The notes under the pieces are model-generated. The model saw only the letters and a program-made list of their open reading frames with translations, was not told the origin of the DNA and did not search any database. From Candidatus Omnitrophota bacterium (GTDB lineage: Bacteria; Omnitrophota; Gorgyraeia; 2-02-FULL-51-18), in the NCBI GenBank assembly GCA_022072175.1, contig JAJVIE010000003.1, forward strand, positions 1,421,903 through 1,485,902: a DNA stretch of 64,000 nt. Direction: 5' to 3'. Every line of letters begins with the position of its first letter. The stretch's first letter is position 1. This document shows, one piece after another, positions 16,882 through 28,800 of the stretch. A program made the position numbers and the translations under genes.

Positions 16882-19800
16882 CGGTGCCCCCGCTTCCTCC
16901 TCCGCCTCTTCGGTGGCCGCTCCGATCGCCAACGGCGCGCGTCCGGCGCCCGCCGCGCCCGAATGATCGTAGGGCGACAGCTCCGGGACCTTGGCGGTCC
17001 ACAGCGATACGATGCTCAGGTCGACGGGGAACGGTCTTTCGCCCCGATCATAGGCGGCGTTATACAGGTCGGTGAACTCCACGCGTCCGCCTTCGGCCGC
17101 GGCCTCGAAGAGCGGGATGAGGTCGGCTGTGTCCTGCAGTTGTTCGAGCCAATAGCGCTCGTTCCGATCGCGGTGGGTCTCCAGATACGCCCTGACGATC
17201 GGATAGTCCCGGATGACCAGGAGGTCCCTCCAGCCCAGACGGGCGTCCACCAGACGAGCGACGATCTCGGTGTTGCCATGGTAGGCCGACAACAACCGCA
17301 CCAACTCCTCCTGATGGGAAGCGTCGATCAGGCCGGACGCCAGCGCTTCCGACAACTCCAGACGAGGGGCGACGGATTCGATGGCGCGCCGCACGGCCGT
17401 CGCGTGCGCCTCGAGACTGGGCCGCTGAAGCTCGGTCCGGGCCGTGGCGACCGTCACACCCGAGCGCGCGGCGACCGTCCGGACGAACCAATCGCCGCCG
17501 GACCGTTCCGTCCTCGTGGGGGACGTTCTGAGCAGGGACCCCAGACCGCGCAACACGTTCACCGTGCGCGGCGCCAGGAGATAGCGGTCGCTGAGCGCCC
17601 GGAAATACGGCCCGATACGGCGATAGCGGCCAAAACCGGTCTTCTCCTTCATACCGGCGGCCAGCGCCACGGTCTCTGCCGTGACCGTACGCGGCGTCTC
17701 CGCGCCCAGTTGAGCGGTCCACTGCGCGCGGGCGGCGTTCAGGAGCCGCGCTTCGGTGTCGCTGAGCTCGAACGGCCGCACCGTACCGAGGGTCGTCGCA
17801 TCGGGCCCGGGCGCCTCGACCGACCCCTGCGGACCGCCGGCCAACTGAGGCAGGGCTCCGAAGAACTCCGAACGAACGAGCTCGTTGTTCCTCAATCTCG
17901 AACGAACGGTGGCTCCGTCGACGCCCGCCGACGCCGCAAGGGAGTCGACCGTGAACTCCGTATAATCGTTCTCACCGGCCAAGGCCCGGCGGTTGACCGC
18001 CGACAGGTCCCTTACGGCGTTGAGCACCGCCGCGTCGTAACGGTCGGTCCGGTAGCGTTCGTACAACCTCCGGAGCGACGCCGATCCGCGCACGAGACGC
18101 CCGGTCAGATGGCGGTCATAGCCGGACGCTGTCGCGACGGCCTCGATATCGAGGACCCGCGCGCGCCCTGACGGATCGGCGTTGGCCGCGGCCAGCTCCT
18201 CCAGCGCGGTCCGGACATCGGCGCGCTGGTCCCGGAGCTCCTGACGTGACCGTGCCGCGAAGCGTTCGTCCCGATGCGCGCGGTGCAGTTCACGGATCTG
18301 CCGCACGAGGTCCGCGGCGGTCGTACCGGAACGCGTGATATGACGGAAGGTCTGCTTGGCGACGCCGGTCCGCTCATGGAACCAGCGGTTGGTGAGCTCG
18401 TCCGGGAGCTCCTGAGGCGCGGTACGCGCCGTTTCCAGCACCGCGCGCAGCGCCGTCAGGACCGCGCTGACCTTGGGTCCTTCATCGGCCCTGAGCGCTT
18501 CTGTTCCCGCGCGATGCGTTTCGGCCAACTCCCGGATGCGCATCACGATGGCCTCCAGATCGGAGCCCGGGGTCACATAACGGAAGAACGTCTCGTGTCC
18601 GACGCCGGAGGCGGCGAAGAGCTCCCGGTTGGTCACCGGATAGACGCGTGATCCGGGCTCGTCCGTATAGCGGCGTTCATAGCGCTCGAGCGCTTCGCGG
18701 ATCCGTCCGCGTGTCTGTTCGGCGCGTTCTTCAGAGCCGGCCAGGCGGGCACCGGAGTCTCCGAAGGCCACGCGCTCCAGGTCGTCGACGACCGACCGCA
18801 GAGAGTCGCCGGTTTCGCCGACGAGGAGCGCCCTGACGTCATAAGGGATATTACCGGCGGCCGGATGGGCCCTGAGGCGATCGGCGATATGCTGGACCAG
18901 CCGCTCGACGCGATCGCGGTCACGGTAGAGCCCGGCGGCGTATTCGCGCAATCCTCCGATACGCCGGACCGCCAGGCCCAGACCCAGCATCAGGCCGTTC
19001 AACTCCCGTTCCTGAGACCCGTCCAGCTCCAAGCTCAGTCTCGCCACCATGTCCCGGGAGATCTGCAGTTTGTTCAGCGCTTGTCTGGCATGACGCAGGT
19101 CCTCGGCGGTCACGTCCCCGAAGCGCTCGATCCAGGGCTCGAGCTCCGCCGAAACACCGCGCAACAGAACATCGATCCGGCGCAGGGCCTCCAGCGTTCC
19201 CGGTCCGTACATCACTGTCAGCTCCGGGTGCAGGGCCGAGGAGGTCGAGCGCAGACCCGAGCGAAGGATGGGCCTCAGGCGGCCTAGCGGGTCGCCGGAA
19301 GCCCAGCGCAGGTGCTGGACCGTCGTCGTCAGCGAAAGCATGAGCCTGGAAGCCTCACCCTCTCCGGAGGGATCCTCGATCTCGACGGCCTGACGGAGCG
19401 CCTCATGCAGGTTCTCAAGCGCCGCCAGGCGCTCGGCGACATCGCTCAGGAGCGACCGGGGCACCGCCGGCTCGTCACCCTCCCGCAGGAGCGCGCTCAG
19501 GGACCTCGCGCTCGAGACGATCTCGGACCGGATCGCGGTCGTGCCCGGCAGTGGGCGCAGAGCGTAGATGAGTTCATTGAGCAGGTCCACGGTCGCGAGG
19601 ACCGTTTCGTGGGCCGCTTCCCTCCGATCGGTAATGGCTGCGATCACCTGATCAAGCCGCCGCAACACCTCCGCGGGTCTCAGCACCGAGGATCGCAGAT
19701 CAGGTCCCTCCACGATCACGTCCCGGTCCAGATTGAGCGACAGGAACCCTCTCAGCTCTCTCAAGTCCTCCAAGGCATCCGCCAACGCCCGGTCGCTGTC

Positions 19801-22800
19801 CTCGGGTGCGGCCAATCGCGCTCCGGCGGAGTCGCGCAGGAACGCGGCCAGGCGCGTCTCATCGACGGCCGCGGAGGTCGTCAGCTCCCGATAGGCCCGG
19901 TAGTTGGTGAGTTCCAGGTAGAACGGTTCCTGACCGGAGCTCAGCAGCACGTGGTTGAGCAAGAGCGATCCGAGACGGTGGTTGCCGTTCCCGAAGAACT
20001 GACCGTCGACGACGGGGACGAACGCGCGCGCGGCCGCGCGGTAAGGGTCCTCGCGCTTGAGCTGTTCGAACGGCTCCGAGAGGACCGCGCGCAAGTGCGC
20101 GGCGGCCAGACCCTTGCGGTCCCAGTCGGCGTAGCGTCCGGAGCTGTAGTGTCCGAGCTCCACGAGGCGATGCATCACCAACCATTCTCGCTCGAACTCC
20201 GCGGGGGTCAGCCGCCGGCCCGCCAGACCGTTGAGATGCTCGACCGCGCGGACATAGCCCTCGATCGACTCGAGGTGATACAGGATGTCGTCAGTGTCGG
20301 ACAGGCGTGGACGGACCTCGGTCTCGAAGATCTCGCGAAGTCCCTTTTCGACGCGCGCGGGGTCCAGCGCCGCCAGGCGGGCCCCCACGACCTGGGGAGG
20401 CACACGTCTGATATCCTCGAGCTGGTCCAAGCGGATCGCCGAGGCTTCCATCGCGGCACTGATACGCTCACGGACGGGACGTCCGAGCCGGTCGAGCGCG
20501 CGTACTTCCGCGGCCGTTTCGCGGATCTGACCGCCGATCCACCGGATATCGCCTTGGTTCTCCGCGCCGAGCGGGCGACTTCCGTACAAGCGCCCCAACA
20601 ATCCCCGGTACCGCTCGAGCACCTCGCGCAGACGATCTTGGACTCCGTCGAGCTCGGGGTTGGTGGCCAGATAATAACGGACCAAAGCCGCCGAGTGATG
20701 CGCGTCGGCGGCGGCCAAGACCGCCAGGAGCGCCGAACGGCGATCCTCGTCCAGACCGGTGCGCGCGTACGCCTCGATGAAGAGCGCCAGCTCCCTCCAG
20801 AACCGCTCCGCCGGCTCCCCGAAGCCCTCCAGCAGCGTGTCCCAGTCCGGCGCCCTCAAGCGTACGGCCACCGCCCAGGCCTGCCAGATCGCCGCGAACG
20901 CCGCTGTCGTATCCTCGGAGGCGACCGCGGTCTCCATCCTGTCCAGCGCGACGGTCAGACCGCGGAGCTGACCCCGAGCCCGCTCCAGACGGCCGGGATC
21001 GACGGACTCGGACGCAGGGGCCTCATCGAGCTGCCGGAGCAGGCGGTCGGCCTGTTCCGAGAAATAGTCCCGCGCCCTCAGCAACCGGGCTCCGGCTGCC
21101 GGGTCCGGAGCGGCCAGACGCGCGCCGGCACCGCCGCCGCTGGCGCTGCCACGGGCATTCTCGAAGTTGTACACCACCTCATCGTACAACCTCACCGCCT
21201 CCGCCTCGGCCAGCACGACGGTCCGTTGATTGGCGAAGCGGTTCATGATGCGCTGGCGGTCGAACATCTCGATCATCCACTCGCGGAACTGATGCGAACC
21301 GGCGAGCGTCAGGAACAGCGATTTTTCAGAGGGTTCCAGAGCGACCTTGTAACCGCGCGCCAGAGGCAGGAGCCCGCGCTTGAGGTCGAACAGCGCCTTA
21401 GTGAACTCGTTGAATTGTCCGTGACGGATGAGCGTCTTGAGGAAGTTGACGTAACGGTCCATGACGATGAGCCCGGAGTCCACAACGCCGAGCTCTTGCT
21501 GCAGTCGATTGGCGGAGCGGTGGACCTGGATCGCCAGATGAGGCGCGCCGAGCGCCCGGGCCCGGCCCGCCAGCTCGTCGGCTCGCTTCTCGAGATCGAC
21601 GATCCTTACCCTCATGTCGTAATCGTGCTGGACGAAATGGTCGACCGAGCGTTCCCGCTCACGGATCAACGCGGTCTGCGAAAGCCCCTTGGGCCGCAAT
21701 TCGGGGATACGAAGCGCATCAAGGTCCTTGAGGAAGACCCTGATCTCGCTCCGGAGGGCCCTGCGCTGGCGCGCCATGGTGATCACGTCCCCCAGATAGA
21801 CCGCCAGATGCCTGAAAATGAAAGCGACCCGGATCCTCCACGGCACCGTCCCGCGCCACTGGCGGTCGAATTCCCGCAGGCGCCGATGGATACTCTCCGG
21901 CGTACGGCCCGCGGCCCGGTGGGCCTGGCGGAGCTCGTAGTGGTCCAGAGCGTACAACAACACCCGTGCGGCGAACCACCGCTGAGAGGCGGCGGCGTTA
22001 TCGAGGCGGGAGTAGTACCGGATCGGGATGTAAACGAGCGGACGGGCTGGGCTCTTGCGCACCAACCCGAACTGATAGTCCACCGACAATGTCGGCATGA
22101 TGAGCTGTGTCTCGGTGTACACGCCCAGCACGATGAGATCACGCCGGATCCGCGCGGCCTCTTCCTCGGTGAGGACGCGGCGGTCGTCCAGTAGAGCGCG
22201 TAGGTTGGCTTCGGCGCGTTCGTACAGTTCCACCTGCTGGCGCGACCTCTCGAGGTCCGCCAGGATCTTGGGATCCGGCGCGGGCGTCCGGCTCACGGCG
22301 TCCCCGAGCGCGGTGACCCGCTGACGCACGCGGTCGATAGGCACCGGGAAGACCTCATGATATCGCGTCGTGTACCGCTTGGAGTCGTCCAGCAGGATGA
22401 ACTTGTCGAGCCTCCGGATCTGGCTCTCCCCCTGCATGTACCGGCTCCAGTACGGCTCGAGGAAGATCTCCGGATGGACCTCGCTGATGAGCTCGTACCC
22501 TTCGCTGAAGCGGGTCGTCAGCACATCCTCGTCCTGACGGAGGCGCACCAGCTCGTACGAGGTCTCGTCCGTCCGGCTGATCCCGACCGCATAGCGGCTG
22601 CTACGCCCCGCAAAGAGAATGAGGTTACCGATATCGTCATTGAACGGCGAATAACCGACGTGCCGGAGCCGGAGGCTATCGCCGGGCCGGCTCGTGAACG
22701 CGAAGTAAGCGAGCGCCCGGTAATAGCGGAACTGTTCCCCGAACCCCCGGAACGACTCGACGAGCCGCTTCCAGCCGAGGCGCGCCCCGCTGACCACCGG

Positions 22801-25800
22801 CGGGACCGGGCGGCCCTCGGCCGCAACGGACCCCTTGAGATAATCGATCGTCACCGTCGCCAGCGGTCCCGACGGATAGCGGCCCTGCTTGACCGCTCCG
22901 GCGGCCAGACCGGCCTCCTCGGCGGCGGCCATGAAGATCTCGGGCTCCACGAGATACTGGTCGCTGTAGCCGTGAGTCGCAAAATACGCCAGGTCCAGCG
23001 TGCGTCCGCGGTTCTGCGCGGTGCGTTCCGGATCGAGCGTATGGAGCTCGAGCACGATGAGGCCGTGCTTGGAGACCAACGGGGTCCAGCCGCGCAGATG
23101 CTCGACGAGATTCTGCTCGAGCTCCTCGTTGGGGATCACGCGTCCGAGCTGGACGAACGCTCCGCTCGACCGGCTCTGCCGCCGCGAGGCCGCATCGACG
23201 TCGCGGGGCACGGCATAGGGTCGATTATGGTCGATGAACGAACGTACGTGCAGAAGGTCCGAGGCCTCGACACCCGACTGGGACTTGAGATCGGCCGCGA
23301 AACGCTCCGGCTGATTGATGTCGCCGTACACCACTTGGTGCGGTATCCCCGCCTCCTGGAGCGTGGCATGGGTGGCCTCCCGCGCCTCGGCGTTGAGATC
23401 GGCGCCGATGATCAGCAGGGGGTGGGTATCCAGGTGGCGCCCTCTCAGGGTCTGGGTCTTGACGACCTCGTACAAGTGCTTGAGGAGCGCCCCATTGCCG
23501 CTGCCCATGTCGGCGATGCCCTTCGGCTGTGCATCGAGGTCCGGGTCATTGAAAAGCTCGCCGATCATGCGGTCGATGCTGGCGAAGTAGCTCTGATGAG
23601 CCCCGGCACTGCCGCGGACATTGAGCGGCCGGTCCACCCAGGTCTCATGACCCCGCGCGTCCCTCGCGAACACCGCCTGCGGGTCCCCGGTGAGGAGCTC
23701 CGGAGTGCGCGCGAACAGTGGCATATAGGAGACCGGCACGCCGTACGACCAAGCCGTCTGAGCGATCATCTGTCCGACCGGCGTCCAGGTGATGCTCTCG
23801 TTCGTGCGCGCCGCGAACCCTTGGCCCTCCAAGAGATGGTAAGCCGCCTCGAGCGCTGAACGGTTACCCTCGAGATCCGCCAGGGACAGGTCCGTGCCCG
23901 CCAGGTCCCGCGTACGAAGCTCGATCATCGTCGGGGCCACCAACACACCGTCCAGGTGTCCCATCACCTCTTCGCGGATGATCTGGTCAGCGGCGTTCTC
24001 GGCCGGCGGCAGATCCCATTGACGGGAGGAGAGCTCGACGAGCTCGATATAGAGGCGTTCGTCATCGGGTTCGGCGACCCCGGACCGGGCGAACAGCACG
24101 CGGTCCAAGCGCCTGGCTATACCCAGGAACTCCGCGGCACGGCGGTATGCGGGCAGATATTTCAGCGCCAATTGACCGGCGGGCGTCAGCTCGAAGCGCA
24201 TCGTATCCGTGCCGGGCTTGCCGATACGCCTCACCCAACCCTCGGCCGCAAGGATCCGGAAAGCCACATGTAGATAGCCTCTATTGACCCGTCCTTTGGA
24301 CCTTTCGATCTCGGCGGCCAGCTCGCCCAAGCTGCGGGAACCGTCGGCAAGCCGCTCGAACACCCCAAGGTCCATCAAAGCCGCCACGGTCGAGGTGATC
24401 GCCACGCCGTCATTATGACGGTACAGGACCTGACGGGCGCTCGCCAGCCGCGCTCCTGACGGGTCGACGGACGGCCAGGCGGTGATCGCCTCGAGCAGAC
24501 GCTCGACGTCCGCCCCGAGCGCGGCCGTACGGGGATCGGCCGCCGTTTCTTGGCGGACCTGCCCCAACGACCAGTGGATCTCGCCCCACTCCTGACGGTC
24601 CGCCCGCTCCCGCAGGCCCTGCAGACGCTCGGACCAGCGCTGGAGCTTCTGGTGAACGACGGGATCGAGCGACGCATTCGCGCGTAAGCGGTCGAAGCTT
24701 CTTTCCAACAGCGCGTACTCGCGATCAAAATCCTCTCTCAGGGACTCGGCGCGCTCGCCCCGCGAGCCCGGTCTCAACAACGCTACGCGGTCGTATCCGG
24801 AGGTATTGCCGATGAACACATGGCGCACGGCCGCCTCAGCGGACAGGTCCGCGGCGGGATAGTCGTTGGCCAGAGGTCGAAGCGTGTTGTGCGTGATGAA
24901 GCCGTCCGTGGACACCAGCGGCAAGAGCCTGCGCAGATAGTCGGTGAAGTATCCGGGGGCCTTGCGGTCGTACACGTGCCCCAGAGCGTTATAACTGTAG
25001 AGGACATCGATCGAGCCCGGGTCGAAGTGCTCGAAGAAACCCTCCGCGTCATCGAAGATGATCTCGATGGAGGTCGGTATGGCCGACCAGTCGGTGAAGT
25101 ACGTATCGGCGAACCCGATGAAACGGAAGCGCACGTTGAGACCTTCGGCCGCGGCTCGGACGGGCAGGTCGCGCGCCAGCTGGCGCAGCGCGGTCGCCCG
25201 CGAACCGAACCCCCAATCGACGACGGTCACCGGTCGGCGGTCCCCGTCAGCTTGGCGGCGGCGCGCGATCTCGAGGATGCGTCCGATCAACCCGGGCGGA
25301 CCGAGCACGGGCGCCAGGTCGTCCTCCACCTCCGACAGCGGCGAAGTCTTGATCGGCCAATCAAGGGACATCCTGCGGTAGGCCCGGCCGTCGAGGGTCC
25401 GGATATAGCGCGGATCGTCAGGGCGAGGCTCGATACCCTTCTCGTCCTCGGGCAGGAGCGGACTGTCGGCGCGCGTCAGGCGCGTGCCGTCCTCCAGCGC
25501 GGCGATCTGCTCGGGCGCGAACGGCGTGACGATCCTCCGCGTGAACGCCAGTCGAGCGCCCATCTTCTCGGCCACACGGTCGCGCACCGTACGCTCGAGG
25601 TCCTCGGAGCGGGTGATCGCGGCGTCCAGAACGGCGATGAACTCCCGGTAACCATCGATGCCGGCCACGGGCTCGAGCGTCCTACGGAAGTCCCTCATCT
25701 CCTCGAGCACCGTCCCGGCACGGACCAGCCCCTGTATCGTCGCGGGCGTGCCATCGCTGGCAGCCAAGCGTAGCTGCTGAGCGGACAGGTTGGGCAGAGC

Positions 25801-28800
25801 GATGATCGCCGAGCGCAGACGCTCCTCGAGCCAGGGCAGATGTCCGTTGAGGCCGTCCAGAAGCTCCTGTGTCTCGGCGTTATACGCCTCCATCTCGCGC
25901 AGCACCTCGGGTCCGTACAGGTCGGGGCTGTCATCCCTCTCGCCCTGCTGCATACGCATGTACAGCGGCAGGCGCTGATAGCGCCGGGCCAGCGAGACGA
26001 AATCGGCGTCGAAAAGCTCCCGCCGCATGGCCCTCAGCTCGTCCCGCACCACGGCCTCGAAGACACCGATGTCCCTCAATGCCGCGTACACGTCGCTCAT
26101 TTCGGGACCGCCGCGCTTGCCGCGCACCTTTTTCTGGAACGGCTGAGCGACGGCTTCGCGCAGATAACGGCTCGTCGTAGCCAGTGAGCCGACATCGCCG
26201 GCGATGGAACTGACCAGGGCCGGGAACTTGTCGTCGATCTTGAGCGTCCCCTTCTCGATCCCCGTCTCGAAATCCTCGAGCCGCTTGAGCAGGGCTTCCA
26301 CGCCCATCGGGACCACCCGCCGGCGCGCTAGCATCTCAACGCTCTCCCGAAGCTGTCCCCGACCCGCGCGGACCGCGTAGTGTTCGGGGAACAAGCGGGC
26401 CCACGATCCGGCCTCAGCTTCGGGCAGGAGCTGGCGCAGGATAAGCTCGGCGGCCAAGGCCGGGGACAAGCCCCTGAGGACCTCCTCGGCCACACCCAAG
26501 CGCCGTCCCTCCCGCCCTTCACGTTCGTAGATGGCCAGCAGGTCTGTCGCGCCGCCGCGCTGCGTCACGTGCTCGACGGAACTGACCGTCAGCGGGAAAA
26601 CCTCCCAGACGGTGGAACGCGCCCTCTCCAGCGCGGACCCCAACTCGGGACGCTCGGACTCCAACGGGGCTATCCTGCGTTCGATCTCCGAAAGCGCCGT
26701 AACTCGCGCGGGATCGTCCTCGTTGAGCGTCGTATTAAAACCATATCGGACGATCTCGGCGACTTTGGGAGCGGACAGCGGTCCCGCGTACTCGCTCAAC
26801 CGCGCTCCCGACGGACGCGAGGGTGCGGTGCGGTCCCTGCGGCGGATCATCACATCGAACCCGTAGTGCGGCTCGAACGGCTTATCGAAGACGTGCGCTC
26901 TCAGCACGCGGGACCGGGCTTCGACGATGGCGCGGGTGACCGCCAGCAGGGACGGCGGATAGAGATCGGGCCCCACTCTGAAACCCAGTGGCGCGAGACG
27001 GGATGTCGCATCGATGAACTTGTAACCGTACCCATTGAACAACACGTCATCGGTCACCAGGTGCCCGCCGGGTTTGACCGCTCCGGCGACCGCATAGAGA
27101 AAATCGTCGTACCTCGCCGGGATCCGCATGCCCGCTCGCTGATAGTAGAGGTCGATCCCGTTGGCGAGCGCCTGCTTGAGGACCGGCGGATAGGTGGAGG
27201 GGTCCGTGATGTCCGCCGCCACGAAGTGGATCCGGTAGGTTCTTTCCCGCGAGCCAGGGTACCGCCAGGGGAAGCTCAGCGTGTAGGTCCCCGCACCGGT
27301 GTAGGCGAAATCTTGGATCCGCTCGAGGTCCACGCCGATGGACGACAGCTCCATCAGGATGGACAGCTCGGGGTTCTCCACACCGTCACGGCCGGTGACC
27401 GCATGTCCATGGGTATATTTGCTGGCCCGGTAATCCGTCCAGTAGAAGGACCCGATCAGCGTATCGAGGTCGCGGATCGCCAGCTCCCAGCCATCGGGCG
27501 TCAACCCGATCTGATCGACGAAGTAGGCCTCCGTCGCGTTGGTCGACAAGAGGAAGTTGGAGACATCCGATCCGGACCCACCGTACACGGCCACGAGCGG
27601 CCGGTCGTCGGGGTTGATGATCTTCTTGACCTCCATGTCGTGCCCGACATAGAGCGTGTCCAAGAGTCGAGCCTCCGTCGGTCGTGTATCCCAGCCCATC
27701 CCCCAACCCAGACGCAGCCGCTCGTCGATGGCCGTGGCGCTTTGCAGTCTCTCAAGGATCGCATCGGAGTCGGCCAAACGGGCGCCGGCCAGCTCACGAT
27801 ACCAGAGGACCGCGCCCGTCTCGCCCGGCAGGTCGACGCGAACGGTCGTCCAGCCCCGGTGCGCGAACGGATAGCGGTAGTTCTCCCAGAGATTGGCTTG
27901 AGGAACGGCCTGGGCACGATAACGCTGGTCGATCCTCTCGGGTGTGGAGGCGTACATCGCTCCGATGCCCAGACTGCCGCGCAGGTCCTCCGCCAGAGCC
28001 GCGATCGCCAGTGTCGACCACGGCCGGAACGCCCGGCGCACGGACGACGGTCCCAGCTTGCGATAGCCGCGGGAGGGGTGGACCTCGTCCACGAGAGCGA
28101 CCACACGTCCCCCGACCTCGCGGAGCTTGATGCGGATGTTGCCGAACGAACCCGCCTCCCCGATGTCGTCCTGCGCGGCGGAGAGGTCCAGGATATCCAG
28201 CTGAGAGAACCGCTTACGTGTCGCGTCGGTCGGCCGGACGACAAACACATCGAACAGCGCGTCGTATCTCACTCGAGCTTCGATGTCCCCGAGCGCGGTC
28301 GCCCAACGCACCGGCACACCCTCGGCGGTCTCGTAGCGGGACGTGAAAGCGTCATAGAGCTCCGCGAAACGATCGTCCTCCGGAGTGCGGCCAAGAGCGG
28401 CCGAACTGGCCGCCAAACGCGCCGCGCTCGACTGTCCGAAAGGTTCGTACGACGCCGCGCGCCGGATCCGTCCGTCGAAGGCCAGCTCGGCCAGGTTCAG
28501 CCCCAGGGCTTCCATCCGCGCGCCTTCACCCTCATAGACCTCATCGTATTCGCCGGGCTTGAAGTAGAACGGGAGATGACCGTTGACGATCAACAGGTGG
28601 TTCATCGCCAGCCAGGCCAGGCGGTGATGGCCGTCGGCCGGATGAGCTCTCGGTCCTCCGGACAACGGTCTGACAACGTCGAAACCGGGCAGGCCGACCC
28701 GAGTGTCCGCCGGCAGGGCCGTCGGGTCAGCGAAGCGATAGCGCTTGGCGTACGTGAAGATCTCGTTGTTGGCGATGGTCCGGTAGAGCCGGACGGCGCT

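Noticed and set aside
19312-22194. Plus-strand ORF of 960 codons opposite giant gene A
   Set aside because: It is antisense to a well-structured coding frame, is rich in Arg/Gln/Gly/His without domains, and is the kind of shadow expected in GC-rich DNA.
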